Positions 35,326 to 44,648 of a DNA stretch of 64,000 nt are shown here, piece by piece (positions within the stretch are counted from its first letter, which is position 1; each line of letters begins with the position of its first letter). Under the pieces are notes generated by a model. It did not search any database and was not told the DNA's origin. It saw nothing but the letters and a program-made list of their open reading frames with translations. The stretch is from Streptomyces sp. CC0208 (lineage in GTDB: Bacteria > Actinomycetota > Actinomycetes > Streptomycetales > Streptomycetaceae): assembly GCF_003443735.1 (NCBI RefSeq), contig NZ_CP031969.1, positions 1,240,001 to 1,304,000 on the forward strand, given 5' to 3'. The position numbers were made by a program, and so were the translations under genes.

Positions 35326-35777
35326 GAGGACATCCCTGAGGTAGGGGCGAGGGGGACGGGGGGAGACGCGGGACGCCGACGGTTCTGGAGCGTCGGAGGT
35401 TACGCATGAAGTTCGACCATGTGACGCGCTGATGTCAACGGGTGCGCAGGGATGAAAACCCGTATCCGCGTGGGGTTTTGCCCATATATGAGCGGTATCA
35501 GCGCATTGCTACAGCGCCAAACATGGCATGTCTGGGGGTCCGGCAAAGGATGCGTCACCACACGGGCAGCCCACAGGCAAGCCGTCAGTCCATCACGAGT
35601 GCGCATCATTGATGGGATGGATCTACTACGCAGGAAGGCCATCTCCAGCACTTTTGCCGCACCCTCTAGACAACCTCACTTCCCTCGCCCTATAAACATC
35701 CCATCTCTCCGCCGACGACACACAGCCGTCGCATCGGCGTAACAACCCCGCTCCGGGACCAGCGCGAGGAAGTACCC
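35326..35777. promoter_or_regulatory. Divergent control region (fucosidases / sugar operon), 452 bp
   Basis: No gene is evident here. On the plus strand TAGACA (35667-35672) and TATAAA (35691-35696) with an 18-bp spacer make a good promoter for the operon at 35778, with a leader of about 75 nt. On the minus strand TTGACA (complement of 35433-35438) is a good -35 for the fucosidase gene, but its -10 is weak. Inverted repeats are AAAACCC/GGGTTTT (35455-35461 and 35473-35479) and ACATGGCATGT (35521-35531). The AT content is higher than in the neighbours. The GntR regulator at 46805 may bind here. Confidence 0.6.
35667..35696 (+). promoter_or_regulatory. Promoter of the fucose/galactose-type operon
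   Basis: TAGACA at 35667-35672 and TATAAA at 35691-35696 are separated by 18 bp and resemble a housekeeping sigma promoter. It is the only well-formed plus-strand pair in the intergenic region. Confidence 0.6.
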
Positions 35778-36842
35778 ATGAGACTCAGAACCGCACTCGG
35801 CTCCACCGCCTCCGTCTTCTGCGCACTGGCGCTGCTCAGCGCCTGCAGCAGCGGCTCCGGCACCACCGCCTCGTCGAGCGGCAAGCCGCTCGTGGGCGTC
35901 GACTACCCGCGGTCCGACACCGACTTCTGGAACTCGTACATCAAGTACACGCCCCAGTCGGCCAAGGAGCTGGGGCTGGACCTGAAGACCACGAACTCCC
36001 AGAACGACGTCGCCAAGCTCACCGCCAACGCGCAGACGTTCATCAGCCAGGGCGTCAAGGGCATCGCGATGGCCCCGCAGGACACCGCCGCCATCGCGCC
36101 GACGCTGGCGCAGCTGGAGGCGAAGAAGATCCCGGTCGTCACCGTCGACACCCGGCCCGACAGCGGCAAGGTGTTCATGGTGGTGCGGGCCGACAACCGC
36201 GCCTACGGCGAGAATGCCTGCCAGTACCTCGGCACCAAGCTCGGCGGCAAGGGCAAGGTCGTGATGCTGGAGGGCGGCCTCGACTCCATCAACGGCCGTG
36301 ACCGCACCGAGGCGTTCAACGACTGCATGAAGAAGAACTACCCCGGCATCAAGGTGTTCGGCGAGGCCACCAACTGGGACGGCGCGGTCGCCGCACAGAA
36401 GCTCCAGACCGACCTGACCGCCAACCCGGACATCAAGGGCGTCTACATGCAGTCCAGCTTCGCCCTGGCCGGCACGCTCCAAGTCCTCAAGCAGAAGGGC
36501 CTGTTGGTCGACCCGAAGGACAAGAAGCACGTCTTCGTCGTGTCCAACGACGGCATCCCCGAGGAGCTCAAGGACATCGCCGCCGGCCACATCGACGCCA
36601 CCGTCTCCCAGCCCGCGGACCTGTACGCCAAGTACGCCCTGTACTACCTCAAGGCCGCGATAGACGGAAAGACGTTCAAGCCCGGCAAGACCGACCACGA
36701 CAGCACCATCATCCAGGTCCGCGACGGCCTCCTGGAGGACCAGCTCTCCGCTCCCCTGGTCACCGTCGACGGCGGCACCTACGGCGGCGTGCCCAGCGTC
36801 AAGAGCGACGACACCTCCCTGTGGGGCAACAACCTCGGCTGA
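35778..36842 (+). CDS. RbsB-type sugar ABC transporter substrate-binding lipoprotein
   Basis: A 354-residue binding protein of the periplasmic-binding type 1 (CUT2) class. Lipobox LLSAC is near residue 22. The mature domain has VGVDYPRSDTDFWNSYIK, TFISQGVKGIAMAPQDTAA, VVMLEGGLDSINGRDRTEAF and VVSNDGIPEELKDIAAG. GAGGAAG precedes the ATG. It is the first gene of a 12-gene operon and probably binds a monosaccharide such as L-fucose or L-galactose released by the divergent fucosidases; the ligand is inferred from context. Confidence 0.9.
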   Translation: MRLRTALGSTASVFCALALLSACSSGSGTTASSSGKPLVGVDYPRSDTDFWNSYIKYTPQSAKELGLDLKTTNSQNDVAKLTANAQTFISQGVKGIAMAPQDTAAIAPTLAQLEAKKIPVVTVDTRPDSGKVFMVVRADNRAYGENACQYLGTKLGGKGKVVMLEGGLDSINGRDRTEAFNDCMKKNYPGIKVFGEATNWDGAVAAQKLQTDLTANPDIKGVYMQSSFALAGTLQVLKQKGLLVDPKDKKHVFVVSNDGIPEELKDIAAGHIDATVSQPADLYAKYALYYLKAAIDGKTFKPGKTDHDSTIIQVRDGLLEDQLSAPLVTVDGGTYGGVPSVKSDDTSLWGNNLG

Positions 36843-36889
36843 CCGGCCCTCTCTGGCATCCAACGGCTCACCACTACAAGGCGGTTGAA

Positions 36890-38455
36890 ATGAGCGACGG
36901 GGAGCGAGCAGTCACCCCCGCGCCCGCCCCGGCGGACGACGGACGGGCCCCCGCGACCCCGCCCGTCGTCGAGGCGACGGGCATAGTCAAACGATTCGGT
37001 CCGACCGTGGCCCTGAACGGCGCCCGGATCACCATCCGGCCAGGCGAGACCCACGCGCTCGTCGGCCGCAACGGAGCCGGCAAGTCGACCCTGGTCTCCG
37101 TCCTGACGGGCCTGCACGCCCCCGACGAGGGCACGGTCACCTTCGGCGGCGACCCCGCTCCCCGGCTCAGCGACCGCGACGCCTGGCGCCGGCGCGTGGC
37201 CTGCGTCTACCAGAAGTCGACGATCATCCCCACGCTGACGGTCGCCGAGAACCTGTTCCTGAATCGGCACCACCACGGCCGGGGCCGGCTGATCACCTGG
37301 ACCGGCCTGCGCCGCCAGGCCCAGGAACTGCTGTCGACCTGGTCGGTGGACGTCGACCCGCAGTCCCCCGCCGGCGAACTCAGCGTCGAGCAGCGGCAGT
37401 TCGTCGAGATCGCCCGGGCGCTGTCCTTCGGGGCCCGGTTCATCATCCTCGACGAGCCCACCGCACAGCTCGACGCGGCGGCGATCAACCGGCTCTTCGA
37501 CCGCATCCGCGACCTGCAACGCCAGGGCGTGACCTTCCTGTTCATCAGTCACCACCTGCAGGAGGTCTACGAGATCTGCGACATGGTGACGGTCTTCCGC
37601 GACGCCCGGCACATCGTCACCGCCCCCGTCGCGGACCTCCCCCGCACCGAGCTGGTCGCCGCCATGACCGGCGAGGCCGCGGCCGACCGGCAGCAGGTGC
37701 GCTCGAGCACCCTCGACCCCGCCGCGGCCCCCGCGCTGTCCGTGCGGGATCTGGGCAGGGACGGCACGTACGAAGACGTCACCTTCCAGGTGGGCGCCGG
37801 AGAGATCGTCGGCCTCGCCGGCGCCGCCGCCAGCGGACGCACCGAGGTCGCCGAGACCGTCGTAGGGCTGTGGGCGGCCGCCACCGGCGAGGTGGAGATC
37901 GCCGGGCGGCGGCCCTGTCCGGGCAGCGTGCCCGCCGCGCTCGCCGCCGGCGCCGGGTTCGTCCCCCAGGACCGGCACCACCAGGGCTTCGTGCCCGACA
38001 TGTCGATCGCCGACAACGCCACCCTGTCCGTGCCCCACCGGCTCGGCAGGAACGGCCTCCTCAGCCGTGACCGACGCGACCGGCTCGCCGACAACATGAT
38101 CGAGAAGCTGGCGATCAAGACGCCGGGCCCCGATCTGCCCGTCTCCTCCCTGTCCGGAGGCAACCAGCAGAAGGTCGTCATGGCCCGCGCCCTGGCCGAC
38201 GACCCGCGGCTGCTGGTCCTGATCAACCCGACCGCGGGCGTGGACGTGCGCTCCAAGGAGTTCCTCCTCGGCAAGGTCGAGGAGACCGCCCGGACCGGCA
38301 CCGGAGTGCTCATCGCCTCCGACGAACTCGACGACCTGCGGATGTGCGACCGGATCCTGGTGATGTTCCAGGGCCGGGTCACGACCGAGATATCCCGCGG
38401 CTGGCACGACCACGACCTCGTGGCCGCGATGGAAGGAGTGGACCTCAATGCCTGA
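36890..38455 (+). CDS. Sugar ABC transporter ATP-binding protein with two ATPase domains (RbsA-like)
   Basis: A 521-residue CUT2 ATPase. The N-terminal cassette has Walker A GRNGAGKST, the signature-like LSVEQRQFVEIARAL and Walker B FIILDEP. The C-terminal cassette has a degenerate Walker A (GAAASGRTEVAE), LSGGNQQKVVMARAL and LLVLINPTAGVDVRSKEF, as is normal for RbsA/XylG. It lies 47 bp after the binding protein gene and overlaps the permease gene by 8 bp. Confidence 0.93.
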   Translation: MSDGERAVTPAPAPADDGRAPATPPVVEATGIVKRFGPTVALNGARITIRPGETHALVGRNGAGKSTLVSVLTGLHAPDEGTVTFGGDPAPRLSDRDAWRRRVACVYQKSTIIPTLTVAENLFLNRHHHGRGRLITWTGLRRQAQELLSTWSVDVDPQSPAGELSVEQRQFVEIARALSFGARFIILDEPTAQLDAAAINRLFDRIRDLQRQGVTFLFISHHLQEVYEICDMVTVFRDARHIVTAPVADLPRTELVAAMTGEAAADRQQVRSSTLDPAAAPALSVRDLGRDGTYEDVTFQVGAGEIVGLAGAAASGRTEVAETVVGLWAAATGEVEIAGRRPCPGSVPAALAAGAGFVPQDRHHQGFVPDMSIADNATLSVPHRLGRNGLLSRDRRDRLADNMIEKLAIKTPGPDLPVSSLSGGNQQKVVMARALADDPRLLVLINPTAGVDVRSKEFLLGKVEETARTGTGVLIASDELDDLRMCDRILVMFQGRVTTEISRGWHDHDLVAAMEGVDLNA

Positions 38456-39488
38456 AACCGTCCTCGCGGACACAGCCGCCAAGGCCGCGGAACCGAAGCA
38501 GAGGCGCACCGCGCTGCTCGGCGGCCGGATCCCCCTGGCCCGGCTGCGCGACCTCGCCCTCGTCCCCGCGATCGTCGTCATCGCGATCGTCGGCCAGATC
38601 GTCAACCCGGTCTTCCTGCAGACGGACAACCTCATCAACGTCCTGCAGACGATGTCCGAGATGGCCCTGCTGGTCCTCGCCCAGACGATGATCCTCATCG
38701 TCAAGAAGATGGACCTGTCGCTGGAGTCCACCATGGGCCTCGCGCCCGGTGTCGCGGCCTGGCTGGTCGTGCCGGCCGGCGCCGGACACGGACTCGGCCT
38801 GCTCTCCGGCGCCTGGGCGATCCCCGTCACCCTGGCCGTGGGCGTGCTCGTCGGCGTGATCAACTCACTGCTGATCATCCGCTTCGGCCTCAACGGCTTC
38901 ATCGTCACCCTCGGCATGCTGATCGTGCTGCGCGGCATCCTCACCGGCATCTCCGGCGGCCAGACGTTCTTCCAGCTGCCGCAGTCGATGCTCTACCCCG
39001 GCACCGCGCAGTGGCTCGGCATGCCCGCCTCCATCTGGATCTGCCTGGCCCTGTTCGCCGTCGCCATCGTGGTCCTCGGCTGGACCAGCTTCGGCCGCTC
39101 GCTGTACGCCATCGGCGGCAACGTCGACGCGGCGAAGGCGGCCGGCATCCGCACCGACCGGGTGCTGTGGATCGTCATCGTCACCGGCAGCGTGCTCGCC
39201 GCGGTCGCCGGACTGCTGCTCTCCGGACGGCTGGCCTCCGTCGCCTCCGCGCAGGGCAACGGCTACATCTTCACCGTGTTCGCCGCCGCCGTCATCGGCG
39301 GGATCAGCCTCAACGGCGGCAAGGGCACCATGTTCGGCGCGTTCTGCGGCATCCTGCTGCTCTTCATGATCCAGAACGTGCTCACGCTCGGCGGCGTCCC
39401 CGCCCAGTGGATCGGCGCCCTCAACGGCCTGATCATCCTGGTCGCCCTCGCCATCTCCCGGATCACCGGCGGCAAGGTCCAGGACTGA
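38448..39488 (+). CDS. Sugar ABC transporter permease (RbsC-like)
   Basis: A 346-residue membrane permease of the CUT2 class with about nine to ten helices. Signatures are KKMDLSLESTMGLAPGVAAW near the second helix, LNGFIVTLGMLIVLRGIL and AAVIGGISLNGGKGTMFG. It completes the importer with the preceding two genes. Two hairpins lie between it and the enzyme genes. Confidence 0.92.
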   Translation: MPETVLADTAAKAAEPKQRRTALLGGRIPLARLRDLALVPAIVVIAIVGQIVNPVFLQTDNLINVLQTMSEMALLVLAQTMILIVKKMDLSLESTMGLAPGVAAWLVVPAGAGHGLGLLSGAWAIPVTLAVGVLVGVINSLLIIRFGLNGFIVTLGMLIVLRGILTGISGGQTFFQLPQSMLYPGTAQWLGMPASIWICLALFAVAIVVLGWTSFGRSLYAIGGNVDAAKAAGIRTDRVLWIVIVTGSVLAAVAGLLLSGRLASVASAQGNGYIFTVFAAAVIGGISLNGGKGTMFGAFCGILLLFMIQNVLTLGGVPAQWIGALNGLIILVALAISRITGGKVQD

Positions 39489-39490
39489 CC

Positions 39491-39559
39491 CGGGCGGCCG
39501 TCGCCGCCCGCCCCGCGCCGCGTTCACCGTTCGTCGCAAGGGGCCCGATTCCCCCTTGC
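39491..39559 (+). promoter_or_regulatory. Two hairpins between transporter and enzyme genes
   Basis: CGGGCGG (39491-39497) pairs with CCGCCCG (39504-39510) around 6 nt. GCAAGGGG (39536-39543) pairs with CCCCTTGC (39552-39559) around 8 nt. The second ends 5 bp before the CAGGAG ribosome site of the dehydratase gene. They may stabilise or attenuate the mRNA so that transporter and enzymes are made in different amounts. Confidence 0.5.
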
Positions 39560-39578
39560 TCTCACAGGAGTTGCCGCC

Positions 39579-40904
39579 ATGTCCTCCACTCTGCCCACAT
39601 CCGCCCGCATCACCGCCCTGGACGTCCTGGACGTGCGGTTCCCCACCTCCGAACACCTCGACGGCTCGGACGCCATGAACCCGGAGCCCGACTACTCCGC
39701 CGCCTACGTCGTCCTGCGCACCGACGCCGGCGACGGACTGGAGGGCCACGCCCTCGCCTTCACCACCGGCCGCGGCAACGATGTCCAGGCCGCCGCCATC
39801 GCGGCCCTCGCCCCGCACGTGGTCGGACTCTCCGTCGAGGAGGTCTGCGCCGACCTCGGGGCCTTCTCCCGCTCCCTCGTCCACGATCCCCAACTGCGCT
39901 GGCTCGGCCCGGAGAAGGGCGCCATCCACATGGCCACCGGCGCGGTCGTCAACGCCGCCTGGGACCTGGCCGCCAAGCGCGCGGGCCTGCCCGTGTGGCG
40001 CTTCCTCGGTGAGATGTCGCCCGAGGACCTGGTCGCACAGGTCGACTTCCGCTGGCTCAGCGACGCCCTCACCCCCGAGGAGGCGCTGGAGATCCTGCGC
40101 CGTGCCGAGCCCGGCCGCCAGGAGCGCGTCGCCCGTCTGCTGGAGCGCGGCTACCCCGCCTACACCACCACCCCCGGCTGGCTCGGCTACTCCGACGAGA
40201 AGCTGGCCCGCCTCGCCCGCGAGGCCGTCGCCGACGGCTTCACCCAGATCAAGCTGAAGGTCGGCGCGGACCTGGAGGACGACGTACGGCGCATGCGCAC
40301 CGCCCGTGAGACGGTCGGGCCGGACATCCGCATCGCCGTCGACGCCAACCAGAGATGGGACGTCCAGCCCGCCATCGACTGGATGCGCGCCCTGGCCCCC
40401 TACGACCCGTACTGGATCGAGGAGCCCACCTCCCCCGACGACATCCTCGGCCACGCCGCCGTCCGCAAGGCCGTCAGCCCGATCAAGGTCGCCACCGGTG
40501 AGCACATCGCCAACCGGGTCGTCTTCAAGCAGCTCCTGCAGGCCGGTGCGGTGGACATCGTGCAGATCGACTCCGCCCGGGTCGGCGGAGTCAACGAGAA
40601 CATCGCGATCCTGCTGCTCGCCGCGAAGTTCGGCGTGCCGGTCTGCCCGCACGCCGGAGGAGTGGGCCTGTGCGAGATGGTGCAGCACCTGTCGATGTTC
40701 GACTACGTCGCCGTCTCCGGCACCACCGAGGACCGCGTCATCGAGTACGTCGACCACCTGCACGAGCACTTCGTCGACCCGGTCCGCATCGCCGACGGCC
40801 ACTACCTCGCACCGGCCCTGCCGGGGCTGAGCGCGCAGATGCACCCCGCGTCCCTCAAGGAGTACACCTACCCCGACGGCCCCGTGTGGACGGCCCGTGT
40901 CTGA
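39579..40904 (+). CDS. L-fuconate dehydratase (enolase superfamily)
   Basis: A 441-residue mandelate-racemase-type enolase-superfamily enzyme. It removes water from L-fuconate to give 2-keto-3-deoxy-L-fuconate; characterised relatives also use L-galactonate and D-arabinonate. Catalytic and metal residues are visible in order: IKLKVGAD (KxK), [10 protein letters not shown] (Asp), [11 protein letters not shown] (Glu), [11 protein letters not shown] (Glu) and CPHAGGVGL (His). The N-terminal [20 protein letters not shown] matches the L-fuconate dehydratase group. CAGGAG lies 8 nt before the start. The lactonase gene overlaps its last 8 bp. Confidence 0.92.
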   Translation: MSSTLPTSARITALDVLDVRFPTSEHLDGSDAMNPEPDYSAAYVVLRTDAGDGLEGHALAFTTGRGNDVQAAAIAALAPHVVGLSVEEVCADLGAFSRSLVHDPQLRWLGPEKGAIHMATGAVVNAAWDLAAKRAGLPVWRFLGEMSPEDLVAQVDFRWLSDALTPEEALEILRRAEPGRQERVARLLERGYPAYTTTPGWLGYSDEKLARLAREAVADGFTQIKLKVGADLEDDVRRMRTARETVGPDIRIAVDANQRWDVQPAIDWMRALAPYDPYWIEEPTSPDDILGHAAVRKAVSPIKVATGEHIANRVVFKQLLQAGAVDIVQIDSARVGGVNENIAILLLAAKFGVPVCPHAGGVGLCEMVQHLSMFDYVAVSGTTEDRVIEYVDHLHEHFVDPVRIADGHYLAPALPGLSAQMHPASLKEYTYPDGPVWTARV

Positions 40905-41796
40905 GGCACCGGTCCTCGTCGACGCCCACCACCACGTGTGGGACCTGGACATCCGGCCGCAGTCCTGGCTCGACGAGCCCGGACACGAGCCCCTGCGCCG
41001 CAGCTTCGGCACCGACGACCTGCGCACGGCCGCGACCAGGCCGATCGCGGGTCGGCGGCTGGAGTGCACGGTGCTCGTCCAGTGCGTGGCGTCGGTCGAG
41101 GAGACCCGCGAGTTCCTCGCCCTCGCCGACGGCGACCCGCTCGTCGGCGCGGTCGTCGGCTGGGCGGACCTCACGTCCCCCGCGATCGGCGACGTGCTCG
41201 ACGCGCTGCGCGCCGGGCCCGGCGGCACGTACCTGCGGGCCCTGCGTCACCTCGTCCAGGGCGAGTCCGACGCCACCTGGCTGCAACGGCCGTCGGTGGA
41301 GCGGGGACTGCGGGCGGTGGCGGAACGCGGCCTCGGGTACGACCTGCTGATCCGCGACGACCAGTTCCCCCAGGCGATCCGCCTGGCCGAACGCCTCCCC
41401 GGCCTTCCCCTGGTCCTCGACCACGCCGGCAAACCGCCCATCGTCCGACGTGACCTGGCCGACTGGGAGCGGGGCGTGCGACGGCTGGCCGCGCACCCCC
41501 ACGTGCGGTGCAAGGTGTCGGGACTGATCACCGAGGCCGACCACGAGAAGTGGACCGTCGACGACATCCGGCCGGTGTGGGAGGTCCTGCTGGCGGCCTT
41601 CGGCCCGGACCGGCTGATGTTCGGCTCGGACTGGCCGGTCTGCGTCCTGGCCGGCGGCTGGAACCGCTGGGCCGCCGCCGTCGGGGAACTCCTGGACGGC
41701 TGCTCCGCCACCGAGACCGAGGCGGTCCTCGCCGGTACCGCCACCACGTTCTACGGCCTCGAACCCGCTCGAAGGAAGGAGCGCACCGCATGCTGA
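40897..41796 (+). CDS. Amidohydrolase-family sugar lactonase (L-fucono-lactonase type)
   Basis: A 299-residue amidohydrolase-2 barrel. Metal and catalytic residues lie in [19 protein letters not shown] and MFGSDWPVC. Enzymes of this group next to fuconate dehydratase hydrolyse L-fucono-1,5-lactone (and L-galactono- or D-arabinono-lactone) to the acid. The start is GTG 40897 and overlaps the dehydratase gene by 8 bp. It overlaps the mutarotase gene start by 7 bp. Confidence 0.88.
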   Translation: MSEAPVLVDAHHHVWDLDIRPQSWLDEPGHEPLRRSFGTDDLRTAATRPIAGRRLECTVLVQCVASVEETREFLALADGDPLVGAVVGWADLTSPAIGDVLDALRAGPGGTYLRALRHLVQGESDATWLQRPSVERGLRAVAERGLGYDLLIRDDQFPQAIRLAERLPGLPLVLDHAGKPPIVRRDLADWERGVRRLAAHPHVRCKVSGLITEADHEKWTVDDIRPVWEVLLAAFGPDRLMFGSDWPVCVLAGGWNRWAAAVGELLDGCSATETEAVLAGTATTFYGLEPARRKERTAC

Positions 41797-42221
41797 TGAC
41801 CGAACTCCTGCACCCGGGCATCCTCGAAGCCCTGGCGGGCGCCGGGCACGGCGCGCGGGTGCTGCTCGCCGACGGCCACTATCCGGCGAGTACAGCGACC
41901 GGCCCGCGCGCCAGGACCGTCCATCTCAATCTGGCGCCGGGTCTGCTGGACGTCACCACCGTGCTCGACGTCCTGCTGCGGGCTCTGCCCGTCGAGGCGG
42001 CGCACGTGATGGTGCCGCCCGAGGGCGAGCCGGAGCCGCCCGCCATCGCCGAGTACCGCTCGATGCTGGCGCCCGTCCCCGTCGAGACGCTCGGCCGCTT
42101 CGAGTTCTACGACGCGGCCCGCTCGCCCGACCTCGCCCTCGTCGTCGTCACCGCCGACATCCGCACCTACGCCAACCTGCTGCTCACAATCGGCGTCCGC
42201 GCCGAAGGGACCCTGAGATGA
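41790..42221 (+). CDS. fucU: L-fucose mutarotase (RbsD/FucU family)
   Basis: A 143-residue RbsD/FucU protein that interconverts the anomers of L-fucose so that the free sugar can be used quickly. Family marks are LLHPGILEALAGAGHGARVL, LADGHYPAS (His) and RFEFYDAARSPDLALVVVT near the C-terminus with YANLLLTIGV. GAAGGAAGGAG precedes ATG 41790; ATG 41796 is an alternative. Its stop overlaps the start of the dehydrogenase gene (ATGA). Confidence 0.9.
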   Translation: MLMTELLHPGILEALAGAGHGARVLLADGHYPASTATGPRARTVHLNLAPGLLDVTTVLDVLLRALPVEAAHVMVPPEGEPEPPAIAEYRSMLAPVPVETLGRFEFYDAARSPDLALVVVTADIRTYANLLLTIGVRAEGTLR

Positions 42222-43261
42222 CACTCGCCGTCCGCTACCTCGCCGCCCGCACCCTGGACACCGCGCCCGCCGAGAACCCGCCCCCCGGCCCCGGCGAGGT
42301 GGAGATCGCCCCCGCCTACGTCGGTATCTGCGGCACCGATCTGCACATCTTCCACGGCGACATGGACGCCCGGGTCGCCGCGCCCGCCGTCCTCGGCCAC
42401 GAGATGTCCGGCCGGATCGTGCGGGTCGGTCCGGGCGTGGAGAACTGGTCGCCCGGTGACGCGGTCACCGTGATGCCGCTGCGCTGGGACGACACCTGCC
42501 CGGCCTGCCGTGCCGGCCACCAACACGTCTGCCAGCACCTGGACTTCATCGGCATCGACTCACCCGGTGCGATGCAGCAGCGCTGGACCGTGCCCGCCAC
42601 GACCCTCGTACGGCTGCCCGGCTCCCTTCCGCTCGACCACGCGGCCCTCGTGGAGCCCACCGCGGTCGCGGTGCACGACGTCGGCCGGGCCCAGGTCCGC
42701 GCGGACGAGAAGGCCGTCGTGGTCGGTGGCGGTCCCGTCGGCATCCTCATCGCCCTGGTCGCCCGCGCCGCCGGAGCCGAGGTCCGGGTCGTCGAGCTGA
42801 GCGCCCACCGGCGGCGGCTCGCCGAGAAGTTGGGGCTGACGACCTGGGATCCGGCCGCCGACGACCTGGCCGAGCTGGTGGGTGAGTGGACCGGCGACGC
42901 CGGTGCGGACGTCGCCTTCGAGGTCTCCGGCGCGCAGGGCGGTGTGGACACGGCGGTCGACGTGCTGGGGGTGCGCGGGCGGCTGTGCCTCGTGGCCATC
43001 CACCCCCGGCCCCGCGAGGTGAACCTGCACCGCTTCTTCTGGCGCGAACTCACTCTCGTGGGCGCCCGGTTGTACGACCGCACCGACTTCGAGCGGGCGG
43101 TGACCCTGGTGGCCGAAGGCACCGTTCCGGCCGAGCAGCTGATCAGCAAGGTCGTCCCCATGGCGCAGGCGCCCGACGCGTTCGAGGCCCTGGAGGGCGG
43201 CGGCGACGTGATGAAGATCCTCGTGGACTGCACCGACGACTCCCAGGGAGCCGCCCAGTGA
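42218..43261 (+). CDS. Zinc-dependent MDR dehydrogenase, candidate sugar-acid/keto-acid dehydrogenase
   Basis: A 347-residue medium-chain dehydrogenase. Catalytic zinc ligands are in GICGTDLHIFHG and LGHEMSG. The structural-zinc loop reads DDTCPACRAGHQHVC, with Asp where the first of the four usual cysteines stands. The NAD(P) motif is VVVGGGPVGILIALVAR. It resembles sorbitol/threonine dehydrogenases. Candidate substrates are L-fucose or, more interestingly, the C5 hydroxyl of 2-keto-3-deoxy-L-galactonate. It overlaps both neighbours by four bases (ATGA, GTGA). Confidence 0.82.
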   Translation: MTLAVRYLAARTLDTAPAENPPPGPGEVEIAPAYVGICGTDLHIFHGDMDARVAAPAVLGHEMSGRIVRVGPGVENWSPGDAVTVMPLRWDDTCPACRAGHQHVCQHLDFIGIDSPGAMQQRWTVPATTLVRLPGSLPLDHAALVEPTAVAVHDVGRAQVRADEKAVVVGGGPVGILIALVARAAGAEVRVVELSAHRRRLAEKLGLTTWDPAADDLAELVGEWTGDAGADVAFEVSGAQGGVDTAVDVLGVRGRLCLVAIHPRPREVNLHRFFWRELTLVGARLYDRTDFERAVTLVAEGTVPAEQLISKVVPMAQAPDAFEALEGGGDVMKILVDCTDDSQGAAQ

Positions 43262-44019
43262 ACGCCTTCGACCTGACCGGCAGGCTCGCCGTCGTCACCG
43301 GGGCCCGGCGCGGCATCGGCCGCGCCATGGCCCGCGCCCTCGCCGAGGCCGGCGCGGACGTCATCGGCGTCAGCGCCCAGCTGGAGGACACCGGCAGCGA
43401 CGTCGAGAAGGACGTCCTGGCCGCGGGCCGCACCTTCGAGGCGATCCGCACCGACTTCGCCGACCCCGAAGCCGTCCGCGCCCTGGGCGCCGACCTGGCG
43501 GGACGGGAGCGCCCGGTGGACATCCTGGTCAACAACGCGGGCACCATCCGCCGCGCCCCGGCCGCCGAACACACGGACGAGGACTGGGAGTTGGTGCTCC
43601 AGGTCAACCTCAACGCGCAGTTCGCCCTGTCCCGCGCGGTGGGCGCGTCGATGGTGGCCCGCGGCCACGGAAAGATCGTCTTCACGGCGTCGCTGCTCAG
43701 CTTCCAGGGCGGTATCACCGTCCCCGGCTACACCGCCGCCAAGCACGGCATCGCCGGACTGACCAAGGCCCTGGCCAACGAGTGGGCCCCGCACGGCGTC
43801 AACGTCAACGCCATCGCCCCCGGCTACATCGCCACCGACAACACCCAGGCCCTCCAGGACGACCCGGTACGCAGCAAGGCGATCCTGGACCGCATCCCGG
43901 CCGCCCGCTGGGGCAGCGCCGACGACCTCGCGGGCGCCACCGTGTTCCTCGCCTCGGACGCCGCCGCCTACGTCCACGGCGTCGTCCTGCCCGTCGACGG
44001 CGGATGGCTCGGCCGATGA
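43258..44019 (+). CDS. SDR dehydrogenase, KduD-like (2-keto-3-deoxy sugar acid 5-dehydrogenase type)
   Basis: A 253-residue SDR. Cofactor motif TGARRGIGRAMA, NNAGTIRRAPAAEHTDEDWE (the KduD-type sequence after NNAG), Ser in FTASLLSF and YTAAK of the catalytic YxxxK are all present. KduD reduces 2,5-diketo-3-deoxygluconate to 2-keto-3-deoxygluconate; related enzymes oxidise 2-keto-3-deoxy-L-fuconate. Both are possible here. The start is GTG 43258. Confidence 0.87.
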   Translation: MNAFDLTGRLAVVTGARRGIGRAMARALAEAGADVIGVSAQLEDTGSDVEKDVLAAGRTFEAIRTDFADPEAVRALGADLAGRERPVDILVNNAGTIRRAPAAEHTDEDWELVLQVNLNAQFALSRAVGASMVARGHGKIVFTASLLSFQGGITVPGYTAAKHGIAGLTKALANEWAPHGVNVNAIAPGYIATDNTQALQDDPVRSKAILDRIPAARWGSADDLAGATVFLASDAAAYVHGVVLPVDGGWLGR

Positions 44020-44648
44020 GCGACACCGACCCGGCCGCCGTGCTGGACGGCGCCCGCGTGCTGCCGGTGCTGACCGTGCCCTCCGCCGCGACCGCCGGCC
44101 CACTGGCCGACGCGCTCGTGGCGGGCGGCGCCCGGTGCGCCGAGGTCACCTTCCGCACCCCCGACGCCGAGCAGGTGCTCAAGACGATGGCCGCCCACGG
44201 AGGGCTGACCGTCGGCGCCGGTACGGTCCTCACGCCCGACCAGGTGGACCGTGCCGTGGCGGCGGGAGCCCGTTTCGTGGTCTCGCCCGGCTTCGACGAG
44301 GACGTCGTCGACAGGTGCCGTGAGCTGGGCGTGCCCGTGGTGCCCGGCATCGCCTCCGCGACCGAGCTGATGCGCGCCCTGCGGTCCGGCCTCGACACCG
44401 TCAAGCTCTTCCCCGCCGAACCCCTCGGCGGCATCCCGATGCTGCGCGCCCTCGCGGCCCCCTTCCCTCAGGCACGGTTCGTGCCGACGGGCGGCATCGA
44501 CGCTCCGCGCCTGCCCGCCTACCTCGCCGTCCCGGCGGTCCTCGCCGTCGGCGGCAGCTGGATGGCCACCGCTGCCCATCTGGAGCGGGGCGAGTACGGC
44601 GAGATCCGCCGGCTGACCGCCGAGGCCGTGCACGGGAGCGCGACGTGA
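44016..44648 (+). CDS. eda: KDPG/KHG-type aldolase
   Basis: A 210-residue class I aldolase of the Entner-Doudoroff family. It splits 2-keto-3-deoxy(-6-phospho)-sugar acids to pyruvate and an aldehyde. The Schiff-base lysine is in DTVKLFPAEP, the catalytic Glu in CAEVTFRT, and the phosphate/carboxylate loops in GAGTVLTPDQ and FVPTGGID. The start overlaps the SDR stop (ATGA) and the end overlaps the kinase GTG start. Confidence 0.92.
   Translation: MSDTDPAAVLDGARVLPVLTVPSAATAGPLADALVAGGARCAEVTFRTPDAEQVLKTMAAHGGLTVGAGTVLTPDQVDRAVAAGARFVVSPGFDEDVVDRCRELGVPVVPGIASATELMRALRSGLDTVKLFPAEPLGGIPMLRALAAPFPQARFVPTGGIDAPRLPAYLAVPAVLAVGGSWMATAAHLERGEYGEIRRLTAEAVHGSAT

Noticed and set aside
35400..35651. 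Small minus-strand frame in the divergent region
   Set aside because: No ribosome site or recognisable motif, and it spans likely promoter elements and palindromes.
38865..41228. Long open frame (787 residues) antisense to the permease, dehydratase and lactonase genes
   Set aside because: Low-complexity Gly/Val/Asp-rich translation, no ribosome site, and three well-supported genes on the other strand.
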